A stretch of 64,000 bases of DNA, from the NCBI RefSeq assembly GCF_008831045.1, contig NZ_WAJS01000005.1, positions 32,346 through 96,345 on the forward strand, given 5' to 3'. Each line of letters starts with the position of its first letter. Positions within the stretch are counted from its first letter, which is position 1. This document shows positions 28,464 through 38,717 of this stretch, in pieces. Source of the stretch: Adlercreutzia muris. GTDB lineage: Bacteria > Actinomycetota > Coriobacteriia > Coriobacteriales > Eggerthellaceae. A program made the translations under genes and the position numbers. Below the pieces are notes generated by a model that saw only the letters and a list, made by a program, of their open reading frames with translations, did not search any database and had not been told where the DNA came from.

Positions 28464-31400
28464 ATGGCATTCGTACACCTGCACAACCATACCGAGTACT
28501 CGCTGCTCGATGGCCTGACCCACGTGAAGGACATGGTGCGCCGCGCCGCAGAGCTGGGCATGCCGGCTGTGGCCATCTCCGACCACGGCGTCATGTCCGG
28601 CGTGGTGGAGCTCTCCGACGCCTGCGATGCCGTGGAAAAGGAGACCGGCGTTCGCGTGAAGCCCATCTTTGGCTGCGAGGTGTATTTCACCGCCGACGAG
28701 TCGCTGCGCAAGGATGTGAAGCCGAAGCTGTATCACCTGCTGCTGTTGGCCAAGACCAACGAGGGCTACCACAATCTGCTGAAGCTGGTCAGCGAGTCTC
28801 ATGTGGACAACTTCTACTACAAGCCCCGTACCACCTTCTCCATGCTGCAGAAGTACGGTCGCGGCATCATCGGCACCTCGGCCTGCATTGGCGGCATCAT
28901 CCCGAAGCTTTTGGACGACCGCCGCTTCGAGGACGCCGTGGAGTGGGCGAAGAAGTTCGCCAGCTGCTTTGATGAGGGCGACTTCTACATCGAGCTGCAG
29001 AACCAGGGCGTGCGCACCGACGCCGGCTTCACCCAGACCGAGTTGAACCACCAGCTGACGGCCGTGGCCAAGGAGGCGGGCTTAAAGACCATCGCCACCA
29101 ACGACTTCCACTACCTGCTGAAGGAGGACGCTCGCGCCCAGGACATCATGCTGTGCATCGGCACCGGAGCCATGGTGAACGAAGAGAAGCGCATGAAGTT
29201 CGAGAACGATCAGTTCTACATGAAGACCGAGGCCGAGATGCGCGAGGCTCTGGCCGATTTTCCCGAAGCCTGCGACAACACGGTGGAAGTGGCCGAGAAG
29301 TGCAACGTGGTGCTTGAGCGCGACTCCATCCTGCCGCGCTTCCCCCTCCCCGAGGGAGAGACCGAGGAGTCGTGGTTCCGCACGCGCGTGCAGGAGGGGC
29401 TGGAGAAGCGCTACGGCACGCCGGTGCCCGCTGATGCCCAGGAGCGCGCCGACTACGAGATGGGCATCATCATCCAACAGGGCTTCCCGGCCTACTTCCT
29501 CATCGTGCAGGAGTACATCGAGTGGGCCCGCTCCCAGGGCATCGGCGTGGGTCCGGGTCGCGGCTCGGCTGCCGGCGCCATCGTGGCCTATGCCATGGGC
29601 ATCACCGATTTGGACCCGCTGACCAACGGCCTGCTGTTCGAGCGTTTTCTCTCGCCCGAGCGCGTGGAGATGCCCGATATCGACGTCGACTTCGAGCAGG
29701 GCCGCCGCGAAGAGGTCATCAACCACATCAAGGAGGTCTACGGCGAGGACCACGTGTCCCAGGTCATCACCTTCGGCACCTTGCAGGCGAAAAATGCCGT
29801 GCGCGACACGGCCCGCGTTCTGTCGGGCACGCTGAAGCTGGGCCAGGGGCTCGATGCCGACATGGCCCGCAAGGCGGCCTACGGCTTGGGCGACCGCATC
29901 TGCAAGATGATCGGCGACGAGCTGGGCATCACCATCGACAAGGCCCTGGACACCAATCCCGACCTGAAGAAGGCCTACGACACCGACGAGGACGTTAAGA
30001 CCATCATCGACGCGGCCCGCTCCATCGAGGGCCACGTGCGCGGCGAGGGCGTGCATGCCTGCGCCACCATCATCTGCCGCGACCCTATGAGCGATCACGT
30101 GCCCATGAAGCGCGACACCAAGGGCGGCGGCATCATCACCCAGTACGACGGCCATTACACGCCCGACTTGGGCCTGTTGAAGATGGACTTCCTGGGTCTG
30201 CGCACCTTGGACGTGCTGTCCATTGCCTGCAAGAACATCCTGGAGCGCACCGGCGAGAAGATCATTCCCGAGGAGATTCCCACCGACGATCCGCTCGCCT
30301 TCAAGCTCATGCAGTCGGGCAACATGGACGGCCTGTTCCAGGTGGAGGGCAGCTTGTACGTGAGCCTGTTCAAGCGCCTGCCCCCCACGCGCTTCTCTGA
30401 CGTTGTGGCCTCTATCGCCCTGAACCGCCCGGGCCCGCTGGAGTCCGGCATGGTGGAGGACTACATCAAGGTGGCCAGCGGCAAGACCCCGGCCCACTAC
30501 TACGACGAGCGCCTGCGGCCCATCTTGGAGGAGACCTTCGGCACCATGGTCTACCAAGAGCAGATCATGCAGGTGTCCATGGCCATGTCGGGCTTCTCTG
30601 CCGGCAAGGCCGACAAGCTGCGCAAGGCCATGGGCAAGAAGAAGCTCGATGTCATGCGCCAACTCCAGGCCGACTGGAATTCTGGTGCTGTGGAGAACGG
30701 CTATGCCCTGGAGATCGCCGAGAAGATCTGGGAAGATGCCGAGAAGTTCGCCAAGTACGCCTTCAACAAGTCGCACTCGGCCGCCTACGCCATCCTCGTG
30801 ATGCGCACGGCCTACCTGAAGGCGCACTATCCGAACGACTTCATGGCCGCTGTGCTCACCAGCTACATGGGCAACACCGACCGGCTCATCCGCTACATCG
30901 CCAGCTGCAACCACAACGGCACGCCGGTGCTGCCGCCGGACATCAACTCGTCCCGCGCGGAGTTCACGCCGGTAGCCGAGGGTATCCGCTTCGGCCTGGT
31001 AGGCGTGCGCGGCGTGGGCAAGAACGTGGCCGACGCCATCATCGAGGAGCGCGAGGAGAATGGCCCGTTCTCGTCGCTGCACGATTTCGTGAACCGCGTG
31101 GACGCGAAGGCCTACAACCGCAAGACCCTGGAAGCCCTCGTGAAGGGCGGCGCCTTCGACTCCACCGGTTACACGCGCAAGCAGATGATGCACTTCATCG
31201 AGGAGACGCCGATGCTCGAGGGCGCGGCGAAGCGCCAGAAGGACCGCGACCGGGGCCAGGTGTCCATGTTCGACTTATTCGCCGACGATGCCGATTCGGG
31301 CTTCCAGGAGGACGTGCCCGAGCCGGACGGCGTGGAGTGGGACAAGCGCACGAAGCTCGCCTACGAGAAGGAGATCATGGGCATCTACGTGTCCGAGCAT

Positions 31401-31970
31401 CCCTTGGCGCCCTACGAGGGAGCGCTGTCCCGCATGACGAAGTTCTCCCTGGGCGATCTGGCCGAGCGCACCGCCGAGATCCGCAACGCCATCTTCGTGG
31501 GCATGGTGTCCAATGTGGTGGTGAAGCTGACCAAACGTCAGACGAAGATGGCCACGTTCACCCTGGAGGACACCACCGGCCATGTGGAATGCATCTGCTT
31601 CAAGTACGATGAGAACGCTGAGGCCATTCGTGACGACGCCATCGTGAAGGTGAAGGGCAAATTCGAGGTAAACGACCGCGGCAGCCAGATCATGGCCTTC
31701 GAGCTGGAGGCCCTTGAGCTGCGCGAGGAAGATGCGCGGCCGAGCCACCTGCAGCTGCAGGTGCCCTCGCGCTCCTTCGACCAGAGCCGCTCGGCCAATC
31801 TGAGCCGCATTCTGCGCCAGTTCCCCGGCCGTGACGGGGTGGTACTGCTTGTGGAGCAGGCCGACGGCCGCAAGTTCCGCGCCGAGCTGCCGGTCTCGGT
31901 AGACGCCCGCTCGCCCATCATGAAGGCCGAGATACGCGACCTGTTCGGCCCGGAGGCCTTGATTGCGTAG
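28464..31970 (+). CDS. dnaE: DNA polymerase III subunit alpha
   Basis: 1168-aa replicative C-family polymerase. The N-terminal PHP domain starts FVHLHNHTEYSLLDG; the catalytic aspartates lie in EMPDIDVDFEQGRREEV (about residue 400), preceded by GVGPGRGSAAGAIVAYA; a helix-hairpin-helix region and an OB-fold (KMATFTLEDTTGHVECICF) occupy the C-terminus. The length is typical for DnaE1. AAGGGG about ten bases upstream serves as ribosome-binding site. The 3' end overlaps truA by eight bases. Confidence 0.97.
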   Translation: MAFVHLHNHTEYSLLDGLTHVKDMVRRAAELGMPAVAISDHGVMSGVVELSDACDAVEKETGVRVKPIFGCEVYFTADESLRKDVKPKLYHLLLLAKTNEGYHNLLKLVSESHVDNFYYKPRTTFSMLQKYGRGIIGTSACIGGIIPKLLDDRRFEDAVEWAKKFASCFDEGDFYIELQNQGVRTDAGFTQTELNHQLTAVAKEAGLKTIATNDFHYLLKEDARAQDIMLCIGTGAMVNEEKRMKFENDQFYMKTEAEMREALADFPEACDNTVEVAEKCNVVLERDSILPRFPLPEGETEESWFRTRVQEGLEKRYGTPVPADAQERADYEMGIIIQQGFPAYFLIVQEYIEWARSQGIGVGPGRGSAAGAIVAYAMGITDLDPLTNGLLFERFLSPERVEMPDIDVDFEQGRREEVINHIKEVYGEDHVSQVITFGTLQAKNAVRDTARVLSGTLKLGQGLDADMARKAAYGLGDRICKMIGDELGITIDKALDTNPDLKKAYDTDEDVKTIIDAARSIEGHVRGEGVHACATIICRDPMSDHVPMKRDTKGGGIITQYDGHYTPDLGLLKMDFLGLRTLDVLSIACKNILERTGEKIIPEEIPTDDPLAFKLMQSGNMDGLFQVEGSLYVSLFKRLPPTRFSDVVASIALNRPGPLESGMVEDYIKVASGKTPAHYYDERLRPILEETFGTMVYQEQIMQVSMAMSGFSAGKADKLRKAMGKKKLDVMRQLQADWNSGAVENGYALEIAEKIWEDAEKFAKYAFNKSHSAAYAILVMRTAYLKAHYPNDFMAAVLTSYMGNTDRLIRYIASCNHNGTPVLPPDINSSRAEFTPVAEGIRFGLVGVRGVGKNVADAIIEEREENGPFSSLHDFVNRVDAKAYNRKTLEALVKGGAFDSTGYTRKQMMHFIEETPMLEGAAKRQKDRDRGQVSMFDLFADDADSGFQEDVPEPDGVEWDKRTKLAYEKEIMGIYVSEHPLAPYEGALSRMTKFSLGDLAERTAEIRNAIFVGMVSNVVVKLTKRQTKMATFTLEDTTGHVECICFKYDENAEAIRDDAIVKVKGKFEVNDRGSQIMAFELEALELREEDARPSHLQLQVPSRSFDQSRSANLSRILRQFPGRDGVVLLVEQADGRKFRAELPVSVDARSPIMKAEIRDLFGPEALIA

Positions 31971-32787
31971 GATCGCGGAGATACATCGTCCCACCTTGGA
32001 AGAGCGGGCTGCTGAATGCGAGCGGGAGCAGACGCTGTCGTGCACGGTGGCCTACGATGGGGCTCCCTTCGCGGGGTTCGCGAAGCAGCCAGGGCAGCGC
32101 ACGGTGCAGGGGGAGCTGGAAGAGGCCCTGGCCCTGCTGTTCCGCCGCCCGGTGGACGTGGTGTGCGCCGGCCGCACCGATGCGGGGGTGCACGCCCGGG
32201 GCCAGGTGGTCTCCTTCGAGGTGGACAGCGACGAGCTGCGCGGTCGCAGCCTGCACAACCTGCGCCGGTCGCTGAATGCGCTTACCGGCGAGGGCATCGT
32301 GGTGCGCTCGGTGGATGAGCGGCCCCGCGGCTTCTCGGCTCGCTTCGATGCCCGGTGGCGCGAGTACCGGTACTTCCTCGCCACGGGCGACACCCCGCCG
32401 GTGTTCACCGAGCGCACTGCCTGGTACGTGGGGCCGAACCTGGATATCGCCGCCATGGAGCGCGGGGCGGCGTACCTTATCGGCGAGCACGACTTCAAGA
32501 GTTTCTGCATGGCCGCCTCGGCCGTGGGCAAGCCCACGTGCCGGAATGTGAGCGAGATCTCTATCGCCGCCGAGGAGATCTTAGGCGAGCCGCACCGGGT
32601 CATCACCGTGCGGGGCAATGCCTTCCTCCACTCCATGGTGCGCACCATCGTGGGGACGCTCGCCATGGTGGGCCGCGGCCAGCGCGACCCCGGCTGGGTG
32701 GCCGAGGTGCTCGCCGCCCGGAGCCGCCAAGCCGCTGGCGAGAACGCTCCGGCAAAGGGCCTCGTCTTCTGGAGTGTGGCGTACTAA
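31963..32787 (+). CDS. truA: tRNA pseudouridine synthase A
   Basis: 274-aa TruA that isomerises uridines 38-40 in the anticodon stem-loop. The catalytic Asp is in CAGRTDAGVHARGQV (about residue 69); SVDERPRGFSARFDARWREYRY and NAFLHSMVRTIVGTL are family signatures. The start is TTG at 31963, supported by GGAGG at 31952-31956 inside dnaE; no other start fits the conserved N-terminus. The coupling to dnaE is unusual in detail but credible. Confidence 0.9.
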   Translation: MRRIAEIHRPTLEERAAECEREQTLSCTVAYDGAPFAGFAKQPGQRTVQGELEEALALLFRRPVDVVCAGRTDAGVHARGQVVSFEVDSDELRGRSLHNLRRSLNALTGEGIVVRSVDERPRGFSARFDARWREYRYFLATGDTPPVFTERTAWYVGPNLDIAAMERGAAYLIGEHDFKSFCMAASAVGKPTCRNVSEISIAAEEILGEPHRVITVRGNAFLHSMVRTIVGTLAMVGRGQRDPGWVAEVLAARSRQAAGENAPAKGLVFWSVAY

Positions 32788-32846
32788 CCTGCTATGATGG
32801 CCTTACTTATATTTTGCGCGTGCGCATAAAAAGAAGGGGGTCTTTC

Positions 32847-33968
32847 ATGGAGAAGGTCGACAAGCTGGCGCCGCTCGGATTCGGGTTCATGCGCCTGCCG
32901 CTCAGGGATGCGGACGATCCCGCGTCCATCGACATCGACAAAGTTTGCGAGCTCGTGGATATCTTCATGGACGCGGGGTTCACCTACTTCGATTCCGCCC
33001 GCGGCTACCACGGCTGCAAGTCTGAATGGGCCCTTCGCAAGGCCCTTGTGGAGCGCTACCCGCGCGAATCGTTCACCATCGCCACGAAGCTGCCGGCCTG
33101 GCTTGCCAAGAACGCCGAGGAGGCCCGCTCCATGTTCGACACCTCCCTGGCGGAGTGCGGCGTGGATTACTTCGACTACTACCTGCTGCACAATCTGGGC
33201 GAGTCCCTCACGGCCGGCTTCGAGGAGTACGGCCTGTGGGAGTTCTGCGCCGAGAAGAAGGCCGAGGGGAAGATCAAACGGTTCGGCTTCTCCATCCACG
33301 ACAACGCCGAGGAACTGGAGAAGGTGCTGGATGCGCACCCCGAGGTGGACTTCGTGCAGATCCAGGTGAACTACGTGGATTGGGAGAGCGACATCATCCA
33401 GTCGCGCCGCTGCTTCGAAGTGTGCCGAGAGCGCGGCCTGCCCGTGGTCATCATGGAGCCGGTGAAGGGCGGCACCCTCGTGAAGCTGCCCGATCCCGTG
33501 GCCGATATTCTCCGCGCGGCCGAGCCGGGCGCCCCGCTCGCGTCCTGGGCCCTGCGCTTCGCCGGCTCGCTACCGAACGTGATTGCGGTGCTCTCGGGCA
33601 TGAACACGCCGGAGATGGTGGCCGAGAACGTGGCCATTATGAGGGACGGCGTGCCGCTTACGGCCGAAGAGCGCGGGGTGATCGACGAGGCCCGCGCGGC
33701 TCTGGCAGCCCTGCCCGGCGTCCCCTGCACCGACTGCCGCTACTGCATGAAGGGCTGTCCGGAAGGGGTGCACATCAACACCATCATGCAGTCGCTCAAC
33801 ATCTACGACCAGATGGGCGACGCCTACCGCGCCCAGGAGAACTACAACTGGAACACCGGCGCCGGCAAGGCGAGCGCATGCATCCAGTGCGGCTCCTGCG
33901 AGAGCGTGTGCCCCCAGCACATCGCCATCGTGGGCGAGCTGGAGCGCGCCGCAGAGCTCTTCGAGTAA
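32847..33968 (+). CDS. Aldo/keto reductase with C-terminal 4Fe-4S domain
   Basis: 373-aa protein with an aldo/keto reductase TIM barrel (GFGFMRLPLRDAD at the N-terminus, YFDSARGYHG, ATKLPAW, YYLLHNLGES) and a C-terminal ferredoxin-like segment with two cysteine groups (CTDCRYCMKGCPEGV about residue 295; CIQCGSCESVCPQHI about 350). This COG1453-type fusion is common in anaerobes; the substrate is unknown. The ATG at 32847 follows AAGAAGGGGG; the longer frame from 32355 lies inside truA. A possible -10 TATGAT is at 32793-32798. Confidence 0.9.
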   Translation: MEKVDKLAPLGFGFMRLPLRDADDPASIDIDKVCELVDIFMDAGFTYFDSARGYHGCKSEWALRKALVERYPRESFTIATKLPAWLAKNAEEARSMFDTSLAECGVDYFDYYLLHNLGESLTAGFEEYGLWEFCAEKKAEGKIKRFGFSIHDNAEELEKVLDAHPEVDFVQIQVNYVDWESDIIQSRRCFEVCRERGLPVVIMEPVKGGTLVKLPDPVADILRAAEPGAPLASWALRFAGSLPNVIAVLSGMNTPEMVAENVAIMRDGVPLTAEERGVIDEARAALAALPGVPCTDCRYCMKGCPEGVHINTIMQSLNIYDQMGDAYRAQENYNWNTGAGKASACIQCGSCESVCPQHIAIVGELERAAELFE

Positions 33969-34079
33969 GGGCCCGGGGGTCGGAGCCGCCGACTGAGTGA
34001 ATCGGAGTATCCCGCACCCTCGCCCCCGGCGAGCCGCCCCTTTCCCCGGAAAAGCGGGCGTCTCTCAGCGGTTTCACGC

Positions 34080-34134
34080 TATAATCACACGGTTTCGACG
34101 GGCGGCTGCACCGCGAGCGCGATGCAGCCGCCCG
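34080..34134 (+). promoter_or_regulatory. -10 box and leader hairpin of the NSS transporter gene
   Basis: A perfect TATAAT is at 34080-34085 (no clear -35). Thirteen bases downstream a perfect 12-bp stem CGGGCGGCTGCA / TGCAGCCGCCCG (34099-34110 with 34123-34134) forms near the expected 5' end of the mRNA, about 55 bases before the start codon. It may stabilise or regulate the transcript. Confidence 0.5.
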
Positions 34135-34188
34135 TTCCGCTTGTTGGGAAAGGCACAGGGGAGTGCCTGGAAATGGGAAAGGACAACC

Positions 34189-35571
34189 ATGGCAGGAGAA
34201 ATGAAGAAGCAGCGCGCTTCCTGGTCGGGGAAGTGGGCCTTTATTCTGGCCGCGGCCGCCTCGGCGGTGGGTCTGGGGAACATGTGGCGCTTCCCCTATC
34301 TGGCGGCGAAGTACGGCGGCGGCACCTTCCTTATCACGTACCTGGTGCTCGTGTTCACCTTCGGTGTGTCGCTGCTGCTGTTGGAGACGGCCTTGGGCCG
34401 CAAGACCGGCCAGTCCGCCATCGGCGCCTTCAAGAGCTTCGGCAAGAAGTACGCCTTCATCGGCATTCTGGCCTCGGCGGTTCCCTTCATCATCACGCCG
34501 TACTACTGCATCATCGGCGGCTGGGTGACGAAGTACACGGCCGCCTACCTGGTGAACGGGCCGGCCGCCCTCGCTGACGGCGGCGACTTCTTCACCGGCT
34601 TCATCACCTCGAGCGCGGAGAGCTACATCTGGATGCTCCTGTTCATGGCCATCGTGTTCGTGGTCGTAGGCCTGGGCGTGAAGGGCGGTATCGAGAAGGC
34701 GAACCTGTTCATGATGCCGGCGCTCATCATCATGGCCATCGGCATTGCCATCTACACGCTCACCATGCCCGGTGCCGTGGAGGGAGCGCTGTACTACCTC
34801 ACGCCGGACTTCAGCAAGTTCTCGCCGGAGCTGGTCATCGGTGCTTTGGGCCAGATGTTCTACAGCCTGTCGCTGGCCATGGGCATCATGATCACCTACG
34901 GCTCCTACATGCGCAAGCAGGACAGCCTCACCTCTTCGGTGCTGCGCATCGGCGGCTTCGATTTGGGCGTGTCCTTCATCGCCGGCCTGCTCATCGTGTC
35001 CGCGGCCTTCGTGGCCATGGGCTCCGGTGACGCCGTGGCCGCCAAGGCCGGCCCCTCCCTCATGTTCGTGACGCTGCCCACGGTGTTTGTCGACATGGGC
35101 GGCATGGCCACCATCATCGGCTTTCTGTTCTTCCTGCTGGTGCTATTCGCCGCTCTCACGAGTGCCATCTCCCTCGTGGAGACTCTCGTCTCCATCGTGC
35201 ACGACGGCCTGCAGTGCTCCCGCAGGAAGGCCCTCGGCATCGTGATCGCGTTCGTGGTCATCGCCGGCGGCATCATCAATGCCGGCTACAACGTAGCCTC
35301 CTTCATCGAGCCGCTCGGGGCCGGCAGTTCCATGCTCGACTTCGCCGACTTCATCTCCAACTCGGTGCTCATGCCCATCGTGGCATTGCTCACCTGCGTG
35401 TTCGTCGGCTGGATCATCAAGCCCAAGGCCATCATCGACGAGGTGCGCATCTCCAGCAAGTTCACCGCCGCCGGTGCCTGGACGATCATGATCAAGTACA
35501 TCGCCCCGGTGCTCGTCATCATCATCCTGGTGGCCTACGTGGCCGCGCAATTCGGGCTCTTTGCGATGTAG
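34189..35571 (+). CDS. Neurotransmitter:sodium symporter (NSS/SNF) family transporter
   Basis: 460-aa sodium-coupled amino-acid importer of the LeuT type. The first helix has the family signature SAVGLGNMWRFPYLAAKYGGG (about residues 23-43), which forms part of the Na+ and substrate sites. About eleven hydrophobic spans are seen. The ATG at 34189 follows GGGAAAGGA; the upstream extension from 33997 would cross the leader hairpin. Substrate is not deducible (Trp, Tyr, Leu or Ala in relatives). A terminator follows at 35600. Confidence 0.93.
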   Translation: MAGEMKKQRASWSGKWAFILAAAASAVGLGNMWRFPYLAAKYGGGTFLITYLVLVFTFGVSLLLLETALGRKTGQSAIGAFKSFGKKYAFIGILASAVPFIITPYYCIIGGWVTKYTAAYLVNGPAALADGGDFFTGFITSSAESYIWMLLFMAIVFVVVGLGVKGGIEKANLFMMPALIIMAIGIAIYTLTMPGAVEGALYYLTPDFSKFSPELVIGALGQMFYSLSLAMGIMITYGSYMRKQDSLTSSVLRIGGFDLGVSFIAGLLIVSAAFVAMGSGDAVAAKAGPSLMFVTLPTVFVDMGGMATIIGFLFFLLVLFAALTSAISLVETLVSIVHDGLQCSRRKALGIVIAFVVIAGGIINAGYNVASFIEPLGAGSSMLDFADFISNSVLMPIVALLTCVFVGWIIKPKAIIDEVRISSKFTAAGAWTIMIKYIAPVLVIIILVAYVAAQFGLFAM

Positions 35572-35599
35572 CGTCGCAGGCCCGTTAGATTTCCATGGC

Positions 35600-35635
35600 G
35601 AAGGGCGCCCCCGTGGGCGCTCTTCGTTGTTTTGC
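35600..35635 (+). terminator. Rho-independent terminator of NSS transporter gene
   Basis: An 11-bp stem (35600-35610 with 35615-35625, one G-T pair), loop CCGT, followed by GTTGTTTT. Confidence 0.85.
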
Positions 35636-35680
35636 GGTAGGATAGTCAATCACTGAAACCAATCGGATCGAAGGATTTCC

Positions 35681-36754
<1,074 letters not shown>

Positions 36755-36806
36755 GAGCGGGGCGGGCATCCCCCTGCTGTGTCGCTTTGGCGGAAAGGAG
36801 TGCCGG

Positions 36807-37898
36807 ATGGCGGGTTTCAGCGATCGAGATAACGGGCGTGAGCGCAGGGGCGCGAGACCCGATAGGGAAGCGCAGCGTGAGGAGCGCCGGCGAGAGGCGG
36901 TGCGGCACACAGGGCTGATGAAGGCGGCCTTCGGAAAGGAAACCGACGAGGCCATTGAAGCTGCCCGCATCTACGAGGAGGGCGAGGGCCGCAGGTTGCT
37001 GTGGGGTGCCGAGGCGGCCGCCGCAGCGAAGGAGGCCGCGGCGATGGCCGAGGCCGACGCCGACGGTGCCCAGGTGGGCAACGAGGAAGCGCGCGAAGAG
37101 GCCGTCGCGGCTGAGGAGATGGCCGAGGCGGCCGCTGCGGAAGCGGCGGATGTGCCTGCCGATAATGGCCCAGCTGCTGTGCCGGCGGCGACCGAGACGG
37201 TGACGAAGGTGGTGACGTCGTTCGCTCCCGAGGCGCTGTACCGCGACGGCGAGGGCAAGACGATGATCGTGGATCCTGGCGCCTTCACGCGTCCCGGCGG
37301 CGCCTACGAGGACGGTGCCTTCGGCCCCGAGCAGATCCTGTGTTCCGAGAGCAACCTGTACCCGGTGCTTTGTGCCCACAAGCGTGACTTCTACGACAAG
37401 AACCGCGATTACCGTCGGGGCTCGCTGTTCACCGACCGTGCCCTGTACGTGCCCGAGGTGCTGTTCTCCCGCGAGGGGGACACGCGCCGCGCCGACGTGC
37501 TGGTCATCGCCGAGCCCATTCGCGCCTACGCACTGGATAACCACCGTTCCGAGCGCGAGTGCGACAAGGCGCTTGCCGATCGCATCGAGACCATCTTCCG
37601 CATTGCCGCGGCCAACAACGTGCAGACGCTCATCATGGGCGCCTTCGGCTGCGGGCGTAACGGATACCCGTCTGCGCAGGTGATCGAGTTGATTCGCGCG
37701 TGGATCGGCGAGCATCCCGGCGCGGTGCTCCGGGTGGTGTTCGCCGTGCCCCGCATGCACGTGGATGCCTTCCGTGCCGCTTTCGGCAGCGTCGAGGAGG
37801 AGAAACCGGCGGCGGTCGAGGAGGTCGTCGAGCGCGACGAGGAAGCCGACGACGACTGGCGTGCCGTCGAGCTGCCCGAGGGCATCACGCTGCGCTAA
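36807..37898 (+). CDS. DUF2263/TIGR02452 PARG-like (macrodomain-related) protein
   Basis: 363-aa protein. Residues 1-60 are highly charged; 60-135 are Ala/Glu-rich low complexity; from about 135 it resembles the microbial PARG family (TIGR02452): FTRPGGAYEDGAFGPEQILCSES followed by NLYPVLCAHK, and LIMGAFGCGRNGYP near 280. In active bacterial PARGs the signature is GGG...QEE; here it reads PGGAYEDGAFGPEQ, so the second Glu position carries Gln. Hydrolysis of ADP-ribose chains is therefore uncertain; ADP-ribose binding remains possible. The ATG at 36807 follows GGAAAGGAG. C-terminal tail acidic. Confidence 0.75.
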   Translation: MAGFSDRDNGRERRGARPDREAQREERRREAVRHTGLMKAAFGKETDEAIEAARIYEEGEGRRLLWGAEAAAAAKEAAAMAEADADGAQVGNEEAREEAVAAEEMAEAAAAEAADVPADNGPAAVPAATETVTKVVTSFAPEALYRDGEGKTMIVDPGAFTRPGGAYEDGAFGPEQILCSESNLYPVLCAHKRDFYDKNRDYRRGSLFTDRALYVPEVLFSREGDTRRADVLVIAEPIRAYALDNHRSERECDKALADRIETIFRIAAANNVQTLIMGAFGCGRNGYPSAQVIELIRAWIGEHPGAVLRVVFAVPRMHVDAFRAAFGSVEEEKPAAVEEVVERDEEADDDWRAVELPEGITLR

Positions 37899-37945
37899 AC
37901 GAAATCGAATGATTGCCTGCGGCGGTTGTGGGCCGGGCAGGCCGG

Positions 37946-37969
37946 GCGGGCGGCCTTCGGGCCGCCCGC
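37946..37969 (+). terminator. GC-rich hairpin after the PARG-like gene
   Basis: A 10-bp stem around a TTCG tetraloop (37946-37955 with 37960-37969). No T-tract follows, so termination is likely partial; it lies just upstream of the next ribosome-binding site. Confidence 0.5.
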
Positions 37970-37991
37970 GTGCATGGAAGGAGAGATTGCG

Positions 37992-38717
37992 GTGGGTGTC
38001 CCCATGGATGTGAGGAAGGCTGGCTCGCTGGAGGACAGCCGCACGGCTGCCGATTACGAGGCGCATATCGCCGAGGACACCGAGGATGTGGGGCCCGGCC
38101 AGCATCTGTTCGGCGAGCCGTTGGAGATGTACTTGCTTCGGGAGCCGAGGCTGGCCGTGGCCTTCTCCGGCGGCTGCGATTCGTCGCTTCTGCTGGCGGC
38201 GGCGAAGCTCGCTGGCTGCGAATTGCGTGCCTACCTGGTGAAGACTGCCTTCCAACCGGACTTCGAACTGGATGACGCCCGGCGTGTGGCCGAGGCTCTG
38301 GGCGTGCCGCTCACGGTGATGGAGGCCGACGTGCTCGCGCAGGCCGAAATCTGCGAGAACCCGCCCGATCGCTGCTACCGCTGCAAGCGCTTCATCTTCC
38401 AGAAGGTGCGCGAGGCGGCTGCCGCCGACGGCTTCACGGTCATCGTCGACGGCACCAATGCCTCCGATGACCCTGCGCGTCGCCCCGGCTTCAAGGCGCT
38501 CGCTGAGGCCGGGGTAGTGTCGCCCTTGCGCCGCGCGGGCATGACCAAGGCCAACGTGCGCGCGGTACTCGCGCACTTGGAGAGGTCGTTCGGCTTGGAG
38601 GCGGGCGCCCTCATGTCCGCCAAGCCGAGCTTTCCGTGCCTGGCGGTGTACGTGTCCGAGGGGGAGCCCATTACCGAGGCGTCCCTGGCCGAGGCTGCTC
38701 GGGCCCGGGGGCTGTAG
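37992..38717 (+). CDS. LarE-like ATP-dependent sulfurtransferase (PP-loop)
   Basis: 241-aa PP-loop ATPase of the LarE family, whose best-known member donates sulfur from its own cysteine during nickel-pincer cofactor synthesis. AFSGGCDSSLLLAAA (about residues 57-71) is the PP-loop; a cysteine pair occurs in DRCYRCKRFIF (about 126); the Cys of KPSFPCLAV (about 216) aligns by eye with the sacrificial Cys of LarE. The start is taken as GTG at 37992 (AGGAGAG six bases before); ATG 37974 or 38004 are alternatives. No larB or larC is in the window, so the substrate is open. Confidence 0.75.
   Translation: MGVPMDVRKAGSLEDSRTAADYEAHIAEDTEDVGPGQHLFGEPLEMYLLREPRLAVAFSGGCDSSLLLAAAKLAGCELRAYLVKTAFQPDFELDDARRVAEALGVPLTVMEADVLAQAEICENPPDRCYRCKRFIFQKVREAAAADGFTVIVDGTNASDDPARRPGFKALAEAGVVSPLRRAGMTKANVRAVLAHLERSFGLEAGALMSAKPSFPCLAVYVSEGEPITEASLAEAARARGL

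Noticed and set aside
29082..31193. 703-codon minus-strand open frame inside dnaE
   Set aside because: Antisense shadow of the polymerase gene.
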